Shown here: positions 17,065-26,289 of the stretch, one piece after another | Numbering within the stretch: position 1 is the first letter of the stretch | Layout: the number at the start of each line of letters is the position of its first letter | From: CAZTZL01 sp964617625 | GTDB taxonomy: Bacteria > Zhuqueibacterota > QNDG01 > DSAB01 | Assembly (NCBI GenBank): GCA_964617625.1 | Contig: CAZTZL010000012.1 | Coordinates: 1 to 55,825 of the forward strand | Direction of reading: 5' to 3' | DNA: 55,825 bases | Translations under genes and position numbers: made by a program | The notes under the pieces: generated by a model | What the model saw: the letters and a program-made list of their open reading frames with translations, nothing else | What the model was told of the DNA's origin: nothing | Database searches by the model: none

Positions 17065-18772
17065 TACTCTCTAGTACCTCATCATATATTTTTACCTGAT
17101 ATAATTCACGTTGGTCATTCTGCCACGCTTTTTCCTTTTCTCTTTCCATTTCCATGATAAGATCCCGATTCACGCGGCCCTTTACTTGTTCGAACGATTT
17201 CGCTTTATCCGGTTTTTTATCCAGTACTTTGAATACCGAATATCCAAGATTCCTCTCAAGCTGAATCGGCCCTCCGATTTGGCCTACTTTGAGCTTAAAG
17301 GCTGCGTCTCCCAATTTACCCCATTTCCCTTTCGAAAAGTAATCAAAAACCCCTTTCTTTTGTTTATATCCGGCTCTGGTCGTATATTGCTTGGCCAGTT
17401 CATCAAAACTGCGTCCTTCCTTTGCCCATTTGTAAATATTTTCGGCAAGTTTTTTGTCTTTTACCAATACTTCCTGAATTTGAATTTTACCAAGAACGAC
17501 ATATTTCCCATTTTGTTGCTGTGTTTTGAAAAAATTAACAAGTTCCTGTTCAGAAGGAATAATTTCGCCATAAATATTTTTTCCTCTGAAAAGATTCATC
17601 ATTTCTACTTCCATTTTTCGTTTGAGACCATTCAAAACAAAGCGATCACGATCCAGCGATTTACGGTAGGCAAGGTCAATCAATGAATCGGTAAAAATTA
17701 AATCGGTAGCAAGTTTTTTAACTTTTTCTTTGTCTCCAAAATCAAATTGGAAATGGGCGGGCATTTGCTCTTCCAATTTACTTTTTAATTCTTTTATCGT
17801 AAATTGACCTCCCCGATAGGTTATTAAAACCTGGTCATCTGTCAAAAAATGAGTCAACGAATCCAGAAGAGCACCTTTTCTTAAAAAGCCAAAATTTTTA
17901 AAATGTACCGCCAACGTATCAAGCAGCGGTTCGTTCCAGGAAAGAGCTTTTTTCAAAAGAAGCTTTTCACGAAATGATTTGACTGCTTTAGTAAGCTTAT
18001 TTTGACTTTCTTTTCGAAATTTTTCGAGGATATTTCCCTGTTCATCTTTATAAGAGCCTCTTTTCTTTTTATGTATTTCATCAACGTAAATAATTGTGTA
18101 ACCACGATTTGTCTTTATTAAACCAGATGTCTTTCCCTCTTTGAGTGAGAAAGCAACTTTCATAATTGGATCGTCCGGCTGTTCCCAAACGAACGGGCCT
18201 GCCAATCCACCTCGATCTCTGTTTGCTATATCATCCGAATACTGTTTTACAAGTTCTATGAAGTTTTCACCGGATTTGATTTTCCCGAGGATTTCTTCTC
18301 CCCTGCTTCTGATCTTCTCTTCCTCCTCAGGCGTGGCAGATTTTGGAACGTTCAATACGATTGACCGTAACATAAATTCTTTTCCTGTCCGAGCATAATA
18401 ATCACGAATAAGAGATTCGGGAAATACCTTGTTCACTATTTCCACATTGTAGAGTTTGTTCAGCAGAAGTTCCCGCCGTGTCTTATTCATTTTTTCGATA
18501 ATGACCGAATCCTGTTCCATTCCGGCTTTATACGCTTCAGCCAGAAGAATTTCACGATCAATCATATCATTTAAATATTTTTTTAGCCCTTCGAGTGTCT
18601 CCGTCTTTATATTTTTGCCCATGCTTCGTTCTGCATAAAATGTGTTGAACTCGCTTAATGTGATAACAGATTTCTTTCCTATTCGGGCAATAATGGGATC
18701 CTTCTTTGCACATCCTCCAAATAGTACAATCAGCAATATCCACAGAAATACCTTAATCACATGCCTTTTCAT
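17042..18772 (-). CDS. Lipoprotein peptidyl-prolyl isomerase with two parvulin domains
   Basis: The protein has 576 residues from ATG 18772. GGAGGA lies 9 nt upstream; the ATG at 18778 would be only 3 nt from it. The signal peptide ends in the lipobox LFGGC (VFLWILLIVLFGGCAKKDP), so the mature protein is probably lipid-anchored. Two rotamase domains are visible, at ~130-235 (LRSIVLNVPKSATPEEEEK, DIANRDRGGLAGPFVWEQ, NRGYTIIYVDE) and ~425-525 (LGKIQIQEVLVKDKK, TRAGYKQKKGVFDYFSKG, NLGYSVFKVLDKK). The rest is charged and helical, as in PpiD/PrsA chaperones. It is the first of three isomerase genes after mfd, 50 bp downstream of the mfd stop. Confidence 0.88.
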   Translation of the reverse strand: MKRHVIKVFLWILLIVLFGGCAKKDPIIARIGKKSVITLSEFNTFYAERSMGKNIKTETLEGLKKYLNDMIDREILLAEAYKAGMEQDSVIIEKMNKTRRELLLNKLYNVEIVNKVFPESLIRDYYARTGKEFMLRSIVLNVPKSATPEEEEKIRSRGEEILGKIKSGENFIELVKQYSDDIANRDRGGLAGPFVWEQPDDPIMKVAFSLKEGKTSGLIKTNRGYTIIYVDEIHKKKRGSYKDEQGNILEKFRKESQNKLTKAVKSFREKLLLKKALSWNEPLLDTLAVHFKNFGFLRKGALLDSLTHFLTDDQVLITYRGGQFTIKELKSKLEEQMPAHFQFDFGDKEKVKKLATDLIFTDSLIDLAYRKSLDRDRFVLNGLKRKMEVEMMNLFRGKNIYGEIIPSEQELVNFFKTQQQNGKYVVLGKIQIQEVLVKDKKLAENIYKWAKEGRSFDELAKQYTTRAGYKQKKGVFDYFSKGKWGKLGDAAFKLKVGQIGGPIQLERNLGYSVFKVLDKKPDKAKSFEQVKGRVNRDLIMEMEREKEKAWQNDQRELYQVKIYDEVLESIVKNDTV

Positions 18773-18828
18773 AGTCATAGTTCCTCCGGAAATATTAATA
18801 CGACAATATAGTTAGAAAATATAAAGAA

Positions 18829-21800
18829 TCAGTCCCAGCTTTGCAACATATTTTTAATAAATACAAGACGCCCAATTGTTGGAATTGTCAGCTCCAAACT
18901 AAGCCCCATTTTTTGTCCAAATTTGGAAGGAACGGATAATCCATCGATGATTGAATGAAGTTTCTGTGACAATTGTTCCGTGCTTTGAAATTGCTCTACC
19001 CAATTCTCATCGAAATAAAATGTTAATTTGCTTTTATCCAGAACAATACGGCTTAATCCTTTTTCATTCCCCAGCATCCGGATTCGATTTATTTCCAAAA
19101 GTTGTTTGACTTCCTCGGGAAGCGGCCCGAACCGGTCTCTCAATTCTTCCGAAAACCGATCTATTTGGGAAAATTCTTTGAAAATGGATAACCGGCGATA
19201 GAGATTGACGCGTGTACTTTCATCCGATACAAACTTTTCCGGAAAATATGCGGAAATATCAGCATCAATGGTACAATCGCTTTTTATCCCCTCTTTATCA
19301 TCATTCAATTCATTCTCCAGTCGAACTTCATTAACGGATTCCTGAATCAACCGGTTATACAGATCAAATCCAACTGCATCCATGTATCCGCTTTGTTCCA
19401 CGCCGAGCATATTTCCGACACCCCGAATCTCCATGTCTCTCATTGCAATCTGGAAACCGGAACCCAGTTCCGTAAACTCTTCGATTGTACGGATTCTTTT
19501 GATAGCTTCCTGGGTTAAATTTTGAAAGGGCGGTGTGAGAAGAAAGGCGTATGCCCGTTTTCCCGAACGTCCCACTCTTCCTCTGAGCTGATACAGCTGC
19601 GCCAGCCCAAAACGGTCCGCTCGATGCACTATAAGCGTATTGACATTCGGCATATCCAGTCCCGATTCAATAATCATTGTAGAAACGAGACAGTCGTATT
19701 TTTTATTGATAAAATCTACCATTACTTTTTCCAGTTCTCTTTCATGCATCTGACCGTGGGCCACGGTCACCTTCGCTTCGGGAATGAGACGTTTTATCAT
19801 TTGCGCCATCGCATGAATCGACCGAACACGGTTATGCACAAAAAAGACCTGTCCGCCCCGGTTAATTTCTTTGAGTATAGCATCTACAATCACATGCTCA
19901 TTGAATGGAGAAACTTCGGTGATAATAGGAAGCCGGTCTTTGGGAGGCGTGCTGATCAGTGACATGTCTCTCAGGCCTGACAATGAGAGATGAAGCGTCC
20001 GCGGAATAGGTGTAGCAGAGAGTGTTAAAACATCCACATTTTTTCTGTATGATTTCAATTTCTCCTTGTGACGCACGCCAAACCGATGTTCTTCGTCTAT
20101 CACCAGAAGGCCAATATCCTTGAATCCAACATCTGTCGACAACAATCGGTGTGTTCCGATTACGATATCCACGGATCCATTTTTCAAATTCCGGACAACT
20201 GTTTCCTGTTCTTTTTTCGTCCTAAAACGTGACAACAATTCCACAGTTACGGGAAACCGATTCAACCGTTCGCGAAAGGTACGGAAATGCTGTTGGGCCA
20301 GGATTGTCGTCGGAACCAGAATCGCCACCTGCTTCCCGTCGTTAATAACCTTAAAAGCGGCGCGGAGAACCACTTCGGTTTTGCCAAAACCGACATCTCC
20401 GCAGACCAGCCGGTCCATGGGGTTCGGTTTCTCCAGATCCTGTTTTACTTCTATGATCGCATTTGCCTGATCAGGTGTCTCTTCGTATTCAAATGTGGCT
20501 TCCAGTTCCTTTTGCCAGATAGTATCAGCAGAAAAGCTGAATCCTGGAATGGTTTTTCTTTCAGAATACAACGCAATCAAATCTTTTGCAATATTTTTTA
20601 TGGACTGTTTGGTTTTCTGCTTGACCTGCTCCCACCGTTTCGTTCCCAACTTACTCAGTTCCGGGCAGGCCCCCTCTTTACCCGCATATTTCTGAACCCG
20701 CTCGATTTTATCGACCGGAACATAGAGTTTGTCTTTATCCCTGTATACAATAGACAAACACTCACGGCTCACTTGGTTGACCGTAATTTTTTCAAGGCCT
20801 TGATAGACACCGATTCCATAATCAATGTGAACAACAAAATCGCCCAGTTTGATTTCGGAGAGTTCACGGATCGGCGCACCTTCGCTGAACCGTTCCTTTT
20901 TCCTTCTTCTTAGAATACGCCCGAAAAGCTCTCTTTCTGAATAGACCGTCAACCCGCTTGACGGAAGATCGAAACCTTCCAGAATAGTCCCTTCCATAAT
21001 TTCGAGATGGAGGACAGGACGATCGATAAGGTCCAGCAGATCATGGATGCGCTCGGTCTGTTTTTTCGATTCGCACAGAAGGATGACTCTCTCTCTCTTC
21101 GAACAAAGCGAGACGATGCCTTTCCTGATTTCCTGGGGAGAACGGCCAAGCCGCTGTATTCCCTTTCCCCCAAAATCCAGAAAATCGGATTTAGAATGAA
21201 TCGTATGATGGAACAGAGTCTGTTTTTGCAGATAAATCTTTTCCATCTCCGCCGGCTGAAAAAGGGAGTTATCCCCCTGCTGATTTCTTTTATCTATCTC
21301 GGCTAAAATCAGGTCCGGATCTTCCATGAAGAGCACAGCCTTGTCGGGAAGGTATGAGAGAATGGAATCGGTTCGTTCGAGCCAGGCTGCAGAAGTTGGG
21401 ACAATCAAAAGAGATTGGACAGGATGGGTCGAGATTTGTGTTTGAATGTCGAATTCACGAATCGATTCGATCTCATCTCCAAAAAACTCGATCCGATGCG
21501 GCATTTCACCGGTGAACGGGAAAATATCCAGAATGCCCCCTCGCACGCTCAACTCCCCCGGTTTTTCCACCATGCTTTCCCGGACATATCCAAAATCAGA
21601 AAGACGCTCAATCAGTTTGTGAAGCGAATACGTCATCTTCACGGCAATAAGAATAAACCGATCCTGGAAATATTTCGGCGATGGCATCTTAAGCGCAAGA
21701 CCGTCTGGGGTAGTACATACTATTTTTATTTCGTCGGAAAGAAGACCGCGCAGCACCTGCATTTGCTGTCCCATCTTTCTTGGATTAAGCGATACGTGGT

Positions 21801-22074
21801 CTTCGATTTCCGGTTCGCCTCCCGGGAAAAAAGCCACAAGCGCTTCTCCCATTTCATCGGACAAATCATCCGCGAGAGATTCCGATCTTTCACGGTCAGG
21901 CAAAACCACGAGCAAGGGGAAATTCTTTTCTTTATAGAAAGAAGATAGAAAGATAGATTTGAGTGAGCCTGCAAGACCTTTCATGTGAATATTGGATGAT
22001 GACAAGATCTTGTTTTTTAAGGTATTATACGCCTTCGTATTTATGAAAATATTTTCTATTATCTGAATGGCCAT
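18829..22074 (-). CDS. mfd: Transcription-repair coupling factor Mfd
   Basis: The 1081-residue protein is close to the usual ~1150. It displaces RNA polymerase stalled at DNA lesions and recruits UvrA. The order of domains is a UvrB-like N-terminal module (to ~350, including GELSVRGGILDIFPF), the RNA-polymerase-interacting domain (DFVVHIDYGIGVYQGLEKI, ~415), and the RecG-like translocase with Walker A GDVGFGKTEV, DEEHRFGVRHKEKLK and the TRG motif LRGRVGRSGKRAYAFLL. The C-terminal TRCF domain follows the translocase (~940-1040). Downstream genes encode parvulins. Upstream is an 86-bp gap with a 20-bp palindrome, then rsmG. Confidence 0.96.
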   Translation of the reverse strand: MAIQIIENIFINTKAYNTLKNKILSSSNIHMKGLAGSLKSIFLSSFYKEKNFPLLVVLPDRERSESLADDLSDEMGEALVAFFPGGEPEIEDHVSLNPRKMGQQMQVLRGLLSDEIKIVCTTPDGLALKMPSPKYFQDRFILIAVKMTYSLHKLIERLSDFGYVRESMVEKPGELSVRGGILDIFPFTGEMPHRIEFFGDEIESIREFDIQTQISTHPVQSLLIVPTSAAWLERTDSILSYLPDKAVLFMEDPDLILAEIDKRNQQGDNSLFQPAEMEKIYLQKQTLFHHTIHSKSDFLDFGGKGIQRLGRSPQEIRKGIVSLCSKRERVILLCESKKQTERIHDLLDLIDRPVLHLEIMEGTILEGFDLPSSGLTVYSERELFGRILRRRKKERFSEGAPIRELSEIKLGDFVVHIDYGIGVYQGLEKITVNQVSRECLSIVYRDKDKLYVPVDKIERVQKYAGKEGACPELSKLGTKRWEQVKQKTKQSIKNIAKDLIALYSERKTIPGFSFSADTIWQKELEATFEYEETPDQANAIIEVKQDLEKPNPMDRLVCGDVGFGKTEVVLRAAFKVINDGKQVAILVPTTILAQQHFRTFRERLNRFPVTVELLSRFRTKKEQETVVRNLKNGSVDIVIGTHRLLSTDVGFKDIGLLVIDEEHRFGVRHKEKLKSYRKNVDVLTLSATPIPRTLHLSLSGLRDMSLISTPPKDRLPIITEVSPFNEHVIVDAILKEINRGGQVFFVHNRVRSIHAMAQMIKRLIPEAKVTVAHGQMHERELEKVMVDFINKKYDCLVSTMIIESGLDMPNVNTLIVHRADRFGLAQLYQLRGRVGRSGKRAYAFLLTPPFQNLTQEAIKRIRTIEEFTELGSGFQIAMRDMEIRGVGNMLGVEQSGYMDAVGFDLYNRLIQESVNEVRLENELNDDKEGIKSDCTIDADISAYFPEKFVSDESTRVNLYRRLSIFKEFSQIDRFSEELRDRFGPLPEEVKQLLEINRIRMLGNEKGLSRIVLDKSKLTFYFDENWVEQFQSTEQLSQKLHSIIDGLSVPSKFGQKMGLSLELTIPTIGRLVFIKNMLQSWD

Positions 22075-22110
22075 GATGCATGTTTAATAATTACAAGTGT
22101 TTGTCTCTGC

Positions 22111-22130
22111 CAATAATATCGATATTATTG
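22111..22130. promoter_or_regulatory. 20-bp perfect palindrome upstream of mfd
   Basis: CAATAATATC followed directly by its complement GATATTATTG makes a perfect 20-bp palindrome in the 86-bp space between rsmG and the mfd start (37 bp before the ATG). The arms match the palindrome at 14788-14805. The position suits an operator over the mfd promoter. On the minus strand it is not followed by a T-run, so a terminator for rsmG is less likely. Confidence 0.45.
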
Positions 22131-22160
22131 AAATATTTTTTCATTTAAAGAAATGATCCC

Positions 22161-22832
22161 TTATCCGTTTTTAATGATGACCATATAACTTCTATCCAAT
22201 GGACAAATTGATGGGAAGGGATTAAACTTTTTGATCTCAGGATTTTTTATTCTATAGTCCTTTTCCATTTTCCCAAAATGCAGTAATTCCTCGTTTAACT
22301 TTTCCCCTTTGACAACTGCCAGAATACCCGTTTTTTGTTTGAATAGTCCGATGCTCCATTTTACAAGAACATCCAGACTTGCCACGGACCGGCAAACGAT
22401 GATATCGACCGGATCAATCTTGTTTGCAAGGTTCTCGGCACGATCACAAATCACTTCGATTTCTTTGAGAGAAAGAGCATCAATAACGGTTTTCAAAAAA
22501 CGGGCTTTTTTATTGATGGATTCAACTAGATAGATATTCAGATCGGGCCGGATGATTTTAATCGGTATCCCCGGAAATCCCGCCCCCGAACCCAAATCGA
22601 TCACACGTGCGCATTCAGGAAAATCAACCGACGGAATGAAACCAATCGATTCAAGAAAATGGCGTGGGACGATTCTTTCCTCGTCATGCTTTGAAATAAG
22701 GTTGATTTTCTGATTCCATTGAAGAAGAAGCTGCTCATAGATTTTAAATTTTTCAATCACCTGGCTGGAATTTTCAATTCCGAGATGATGAAGCGCTTTA
22801 TCCAACATATCAATTTGTTTCACGTGGAACAT
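22161..22832 (-). CDS. rsmG: 16S rRNA (guanine-N7)-methyltransferase RsmG (GidB)
   Basis: The 223-residue protein methylates N7 of G527 in 16S rRNA. It starts MFHVKQ and has the SAM-binding motif VIDLGSGAGFPGIPIKI (~85-101), then LVESINKKARFL and VICRSVASLDVLVKW. The first codons are part of a parS site and overlap the end of mnmG by 23 nt, the arrangement common to many gid clusters. In most genomes parA/parB follow rsmG; here mfd follows instead. Confidence 0.96.
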   Translation of the reverse strand: MFHVKQIDMLDKALHHLGIENSSQVIEKFKIYEQLLLQWNQKINLISKHDEERIVPRHFLESIGFIPSVDFPECARVIDLGSGAGFPGIPIKIIRPDLNIYLVESINKKARFLKTVIDALSLKEIEVICDRAENLANKIDPVDIIVCRSVASLDVLVKWSIGLFKQKTGILAVVKGEKLNEELLHFGKMEKDYRIKNPEIKKFNPFPSICPLDRSYMVIIKNG

Positions 22833-24723
22833 GACCGGATGACAATCGTTTTGTGATTAGAACGGCAAGAGCAGAAATATCTGACGGTGAAATCCCGGAG
22901 ATACGGGAAGCATGCCCGAGTGAAACCGGCCGAATACGGCTGAGTTTTTCTCTGGCCTCTTTTGAAAGACTCGACAGTTTTTCATATTCAACATCTTCGG
23001 GAATCCGCTTTTCTTCAAGACGTTTGAATTGATTGATCTGATCTCTCTGCCGCTGAAAATACCCCTCATATTTTATTTCAATCTCGATCTGCTCGACAAC
23101 CTCATCCTTCAAATCGCCCAAAGACAATAAAAAATTTTTGATCTCTCGGATTTCATGAAGATCACAGAGCTTAATCTGTGGCCGTTTGAGCAGCTGATAA
23201 ATGCTTTGCCGCGTAACGACGGGAGATGTTTTACATTTTTTCAGAAGAGGATTTACCGTATCGATTTCTGGTTTAATCACACGCACCTTTTTCATTACAT
23301 CCCGGATTAACATTTTCTTCTCTTTTGTTCTCAGATAAACATTTTCGGGAATAAGGCCAAAATTATATCCATAATCCATTAAACGGAGATCGGCATTGTC
23401 CTGCCGGAGAAGCAGACGGAATTCGGCACGGGATGTAAACAGGCGATATGGTTCATTGGTCCCTTTTGTAATCAGATCATCAATCAGCACACCAAGGTAA
23501 CCTTCCGAACGGTTCAAAATAAAAGGAGTCTTCCGGTACAATTTCAATACCGCATTGATTCCCGCGACCAAACCCTGCGCCGCCGCTTCTTCATAACCGG
23601 AGGTTCCGTTGATCTGTCCTGCAAAATAGAGTCCTTCCACCAGTTTGGTTTCCAGTGTCGGCTGCAATTGTGTGGGCGGAAAAAAGTCGTATTCAATCGC
23701 ATACCCTAATCGGGTGACGACGACATTTTCAAGTCCGGGGATAGTTCGAATCGCTTTCATCTGAATATCTTCCGGTAAGCTGGTCGCGAAACCGTTCACA
23801 TAATATTCACACGTGCGCCGACCTTCCGGTTCGAGAAAGATCTGATGCCGTTCTTTCTCTTTGAATCGAACGATTTTATCTTCAACAGAAGGACAATATC
23901 GAGGCCCAACACCGGAAATTTTCCCTGTATATAGAGGAGACCGATCCAAACCGGAAGCAAGGATTCGATGTGTATCTGAATTGGTATATGTAAGGTAAAC
24001 CGGAAGCTGTTCGATTTCGATACGCTTGGTCTGAAAAGAAAAAGGCCGGGGAGGATTATCCCCTTTCTGAATTTCCAATTCTGTGAAATTGATACTCCTG
24101 CCGTCGACACGCGGTGGTGTACCTGTTTTCAAACGGCTCGTTTCAAATCCAATCTGTACCAAACTCTCGGTCAATCCAACGGCGGGAAATTCTCCTGCTC
24201 TGCCTGCGGGAGAGCTTTTTAAACCGATGTGGGTTAAGCCGTTGAGAAAGGTACCACAGGTCAGGATGACTTTCTTTCCATTAATTTTTCTCCCGGTCTC
24301 CATGATCACACCGCCGATTTTATTTCGCTGGAGCCATACGGCCGTAACCATTCCCTGAAAAATTTCCAAACCAGTTTGATTTTCAAGCACGGACCGCATT
24401 CGAATTGAATATTCCACCCGGTCCGCTTGCGCTCTCGGCGCCCAGACCGCCGGCCCTTTTGCCTTGTTCAACATTCTGAACTGAATACCGGTATCATCAA
24501 TGGCCCGCGCCATCTCTCCCCCCAGAGCATCAATTTCACGAACCAGATGGCCCTTTGCCGGCCCTCCTATAGCCGGATTGCAAGACATCTGCGCGATAGT
24601 GGGTATATTCATGGTAATCAGAAGCGTTCTAACCCCCATACGGGCAGCCGCAAGCGCGGCTTCACAGCCGGCATGGCCCCCGCCAACCACGATTACATCG
24701 TATTTCAGGTTTGCCTCTTTCAA
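22810..24723 (-). CDS. mnmG: tRNA uridine-5-carboxymethylaminomethyl synthase subunit MnmG (GidA)
   Basis: This 637-residue FAD protein acts with MnmE and 5,10-methylene-THF in modifying the wobble uridine at C5. The FAD-binding VVGGGHAGCEAALAAARMG is at the N-terminus, with MSCNPAIGGPAKGHLVREID and a central CGTFLNGLTHIG. It also has FAGQINGTSGYEEAAAQGL (the family signature) and a C-terminal tRNA-binding helical domain including SHxSRISGISPSDI-like residues (SLGHASRISGISPSDI). The C-terminus ends GHVPRETN, coding through the parS site shared with rsmG. mnmE is the next gene upstream (92 bp), separated by a second parS. Confidence 0.97.
   Translation of the reverse strand: MKEANLKYDVIVVGGGHAGCEAALAAARMGVRTLLITMNIPTIAQMSCNPAIGGPAKGHLVREIDALGGEMARAIDDTGIQFRMLNKAKGPAVWAPRAQADRVEYSIRMRSVLENQTGLEIFQGMVTAVWLQRNKIGGVIMETGRKINGKKVILTCGTFLNGLTHIGLKSSPAGRAGEFPAVGLTESLVQIGFETSRLKTGTPPRVDGRSINFTELEIQKGDNPPRPFSFQTKRIEIEQLPVYLTYTNSDTHRILASGLDRSPLYTGKISGVGPRYCPSVEDKIVRFKEKERHQIFLEPEGRRTCEYYVNGFATSLPEDIQMKAIRTIPGLENVVVTRLGYAIEYDFFPPTQLQPTLETKLVEGLYFAGQINGTSGYEEAAAQGLVAGINAVLKLYRKTPFILNRSEGYLGVLIDDLITKGTNEPYRLFTSRAEFRLLLRQDNADLRLMDYGYNFGLIPENVYLRTKEKKMLIRDVMKKVRVIKPEIDTVNPLLKKCKTSPVVTRQSIYQLLKRPQIKLCDLHEIREIKNFLLSLGDLKDEVVEQIEIEIKYEGYFQRQRDQINQFKRLEEKRIPEDVEYEKLSSLSKEAREKLSRIRPVSLGHASRISGISPSDISALAVLITKRLSSGHVPRETN
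22816..22831. promoter_or_regulatory. parS: parS centromere site 1
   Basis: TGTTTCACGTGGAACA matches the 16-bp ParB-binding consensus (TGTTNCACGTGAAACA) apart from one arm position that makes the palindrome imperfect. It sits wholly inside the 23-nt overlap of mnmG and rsmG, so its bases are read in both genes (HVPRET and MFHVK). Confidence 0.9.
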
Positions 24724-24797
24724 ATCAGATCCATATTAAATGATTTAGCAAAGACCATTTCCATTATCATTTGAAAGAATATAAGGTACTACGAAAA

Positions 24798-24813
24798 TGT
24801 TTCACGTGAAACA
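24798..24813. promoter_or_regulatory. parS: parS centromere site 2
   Basis: TGTTTCACGTGAAACA is a perfect parS palindrome. With the flanking A and T it extends to 18 bp (24797-24814). It lies in the 91-bp gap between the end of mnmE and the start of mnmG, almost exactly 2 kb from site 1. ParB nucleation here would organise the origin region. Confidence 0.95.
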
Positions 24814-24814
24814 T

Positions 24815-26206
24815 TTATTTTCCAATACAAAATTCGGAAAAAATATAATTCAGAACGTCTTCAGGTGTAGTCTGTCCGGTGATTTCTCCAATATATTCCA
24901 AGGCACTCCTGAGATCCATGGCAATGAACTCCTGCGACATGTTTTCCTTCAGGGACTTCTCAGCTTGAGAAATACTCTCATTTGCATGGATAAGACTGTC
25001 GCGATGTCTAAGGTTGGTTAAAACCAGTTCCCCTGTTTCGGGCAACTCTCCGGATAAAGCCTGGTTTCTTAAAGTTTGTATGAGATTATCTATGCCTTCC
25101 CGATTTAATGCCGACACCTTTACGAATTGGACCCCGTCCAGACGCTTGCGTAATCTGTTTTCTTCAATTCGAGATTTTAAATCGATTTTATTAATTACTG
25201 CGATTACATCTTTCTTTTCTCGCATGACCAATTGAATTAGAGATTCATCATCTTCATGAATCGGCTGACTGTTATCAAAAACGAGAAGAACAAGATCCGA
25301 AGACCGCAAAGCTTTTTCTGATCTCCGGATTCCTTCTTTCTCTATCGGATCAGTTATATTATTCATATCCCGTATACCGGCAGTATCCGTAATCGTAAAT
25401 AAAATACCTTCTATGTCCAGAACATCTTCGATCAAATCCCGTGTGGTCCCGGGGATTTCAGTCACGATCGCCCGTTCCTTCTCTACGAGCGTATTTAATA
25501 TACTTGATTTACCCACATTGGGCCGTCCCGAAATGACCATTCGAATCCCTTCCCGGCAGACCCTGCCCCGCTTGTATGTAAGTATCAGTTTGTCGATTTC
25601 CAGCTTAATCGCAAAGAGACTATTTTGAATCTCATTTCTATTTGCAAATTGGACATCTTCTTCCCCGAAATCAAGTTCGATTTCCAAAAGAGAAGTGATT
25701 CGGATCAAGTCTTTCCGAACTGTATTTAATTTCTCAGACAGCCTTCCTTCCAGTTGGTAAACTGCGACCCTTCGAGAGGCTTCTGTTTGCGATCGAATCA
25801 GTTCAGCAACTGCTTCTGCCTGGGATAAATCTATTCTTCCGTTTATAAAAGCCCGCTGTGTGTATTCTCCCGGTTCTGCAGGTCGTGCTCCCTGGTTGAT
25901 AATCATCTCCAAGATACGCCGGGTGACAAAAACACCACCGTGGCAGCTAATCTCAATTACATCTTCTCCCGTATAAGAATCAGGCGCTTTAAAAAGGGTC
26001 ATCACGACCTCATCAATAGACTCATTTCCTTCCTTAATCCACCCGTGATAGACTCGATGATTTTCAAAACGTGTTTGTTGCCCCGTGCTTTGAAATATTT
26101 TTCTAGCGATTCGGACTGCATCAGGCCCACTGATTCTCAACACGGCCAAACCTCCTTCGCCGTGAGGAGTCGAAATTGCTGTGATTGTATCTTTCGAATC
26201 AACCAT
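24815..26206 (-). CDS. mnmE: tRNA modification GTPase MnmE (TrmE)
   Basis: The 463-residue GTPase is the partner of MnmG in wobble-uridine modification. The N-terminal formyl-THF-binding domain starts DTITAISTPHGEGGLAVLRI; then comes the helical domain, and an inserted G domain (~225-385) with GRPNVGKSSILNTL, the switch II region DTAGIRD and NKID. The C-terminal CIGK (FSEFCIGK) carries the conserved Cys. ATG 26206 (MVDSKDT) is chosen: the longer frame begins at GTG 26233/ATG 26230 inside a hairpin arm and adds nine residues untypical of the family. No clear Shine-Dalgarno is seen at any of these. Confidence 0.95.
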   Translation of the reverse strand: MVDSKDTITAISTPHGEGGLAVLRISGPDAVRIARKIFQSTGQQTRFENHRVYHGWIKEGNESIDEVVMTLFKAPDSYTGEDVIEISCHGGVFVTRRILEMIINQGARPAEPGEYTQRAFINGRIDLSQAEAVAELIRSQTEASRRVAVYQLEGRLSEKLNTVRKDLIRITSLLEIELDFGEEDVQFANRNEIQNSLFAIKLEIDKLILTYKRGRVCREGIRMVISGRPNVGKSSILNTLVEKERAIVTEIPGTTRDLIEDVLDIEGILFTITDTAGIRDMNNITDPIEKEGIRRSEKALRSSDLVLLVFDNSQPIHEDDESLIQLVMREKKDVIAVINKIDLKSRIEENRLRKRLDGVQFVKVSALNREGIDNLIQTLRNQALSGELPETGELVLTNLRHRDSLIHANESISQAEKSLKENMSQEFIAMDLRSALEYIGEITGQTTPEDVLNYIFSEFCIGK

Positions 26207-26252
26207 TTTTTTAAAATAAAAGAACCCCATCACAAAATCTGAAATGACGGGG
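26205..26252 (-). terminator. Hairpin with T-rich tail in the leader of mnmE, downstream of yidC
   Basis: On the minus strand CCCCGTCA (26252-26245) pairs with TGATGGGG (26232-26225) as an 8-bp stem with one G-U pair and a 12-nt loop. It is followed by TTCTTTTATTTTAAAA. It looks like a rho-independent terminator of the yidC transcript or an attenuator ahead of mnmE, whose ATG follows at once. Confidence 0.55.
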
Positions 26253-26289
26253 CTTTCCCATATTCAATGTCTATTTAAAAAATATTGAC

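Noticed and set aside
24797..25021. Plus-strand frame starting MFHVKHLFSN
   Set aside because: The apparent start is just the parS palindrome, and the rest is antisense to mnmE with no family pattern.
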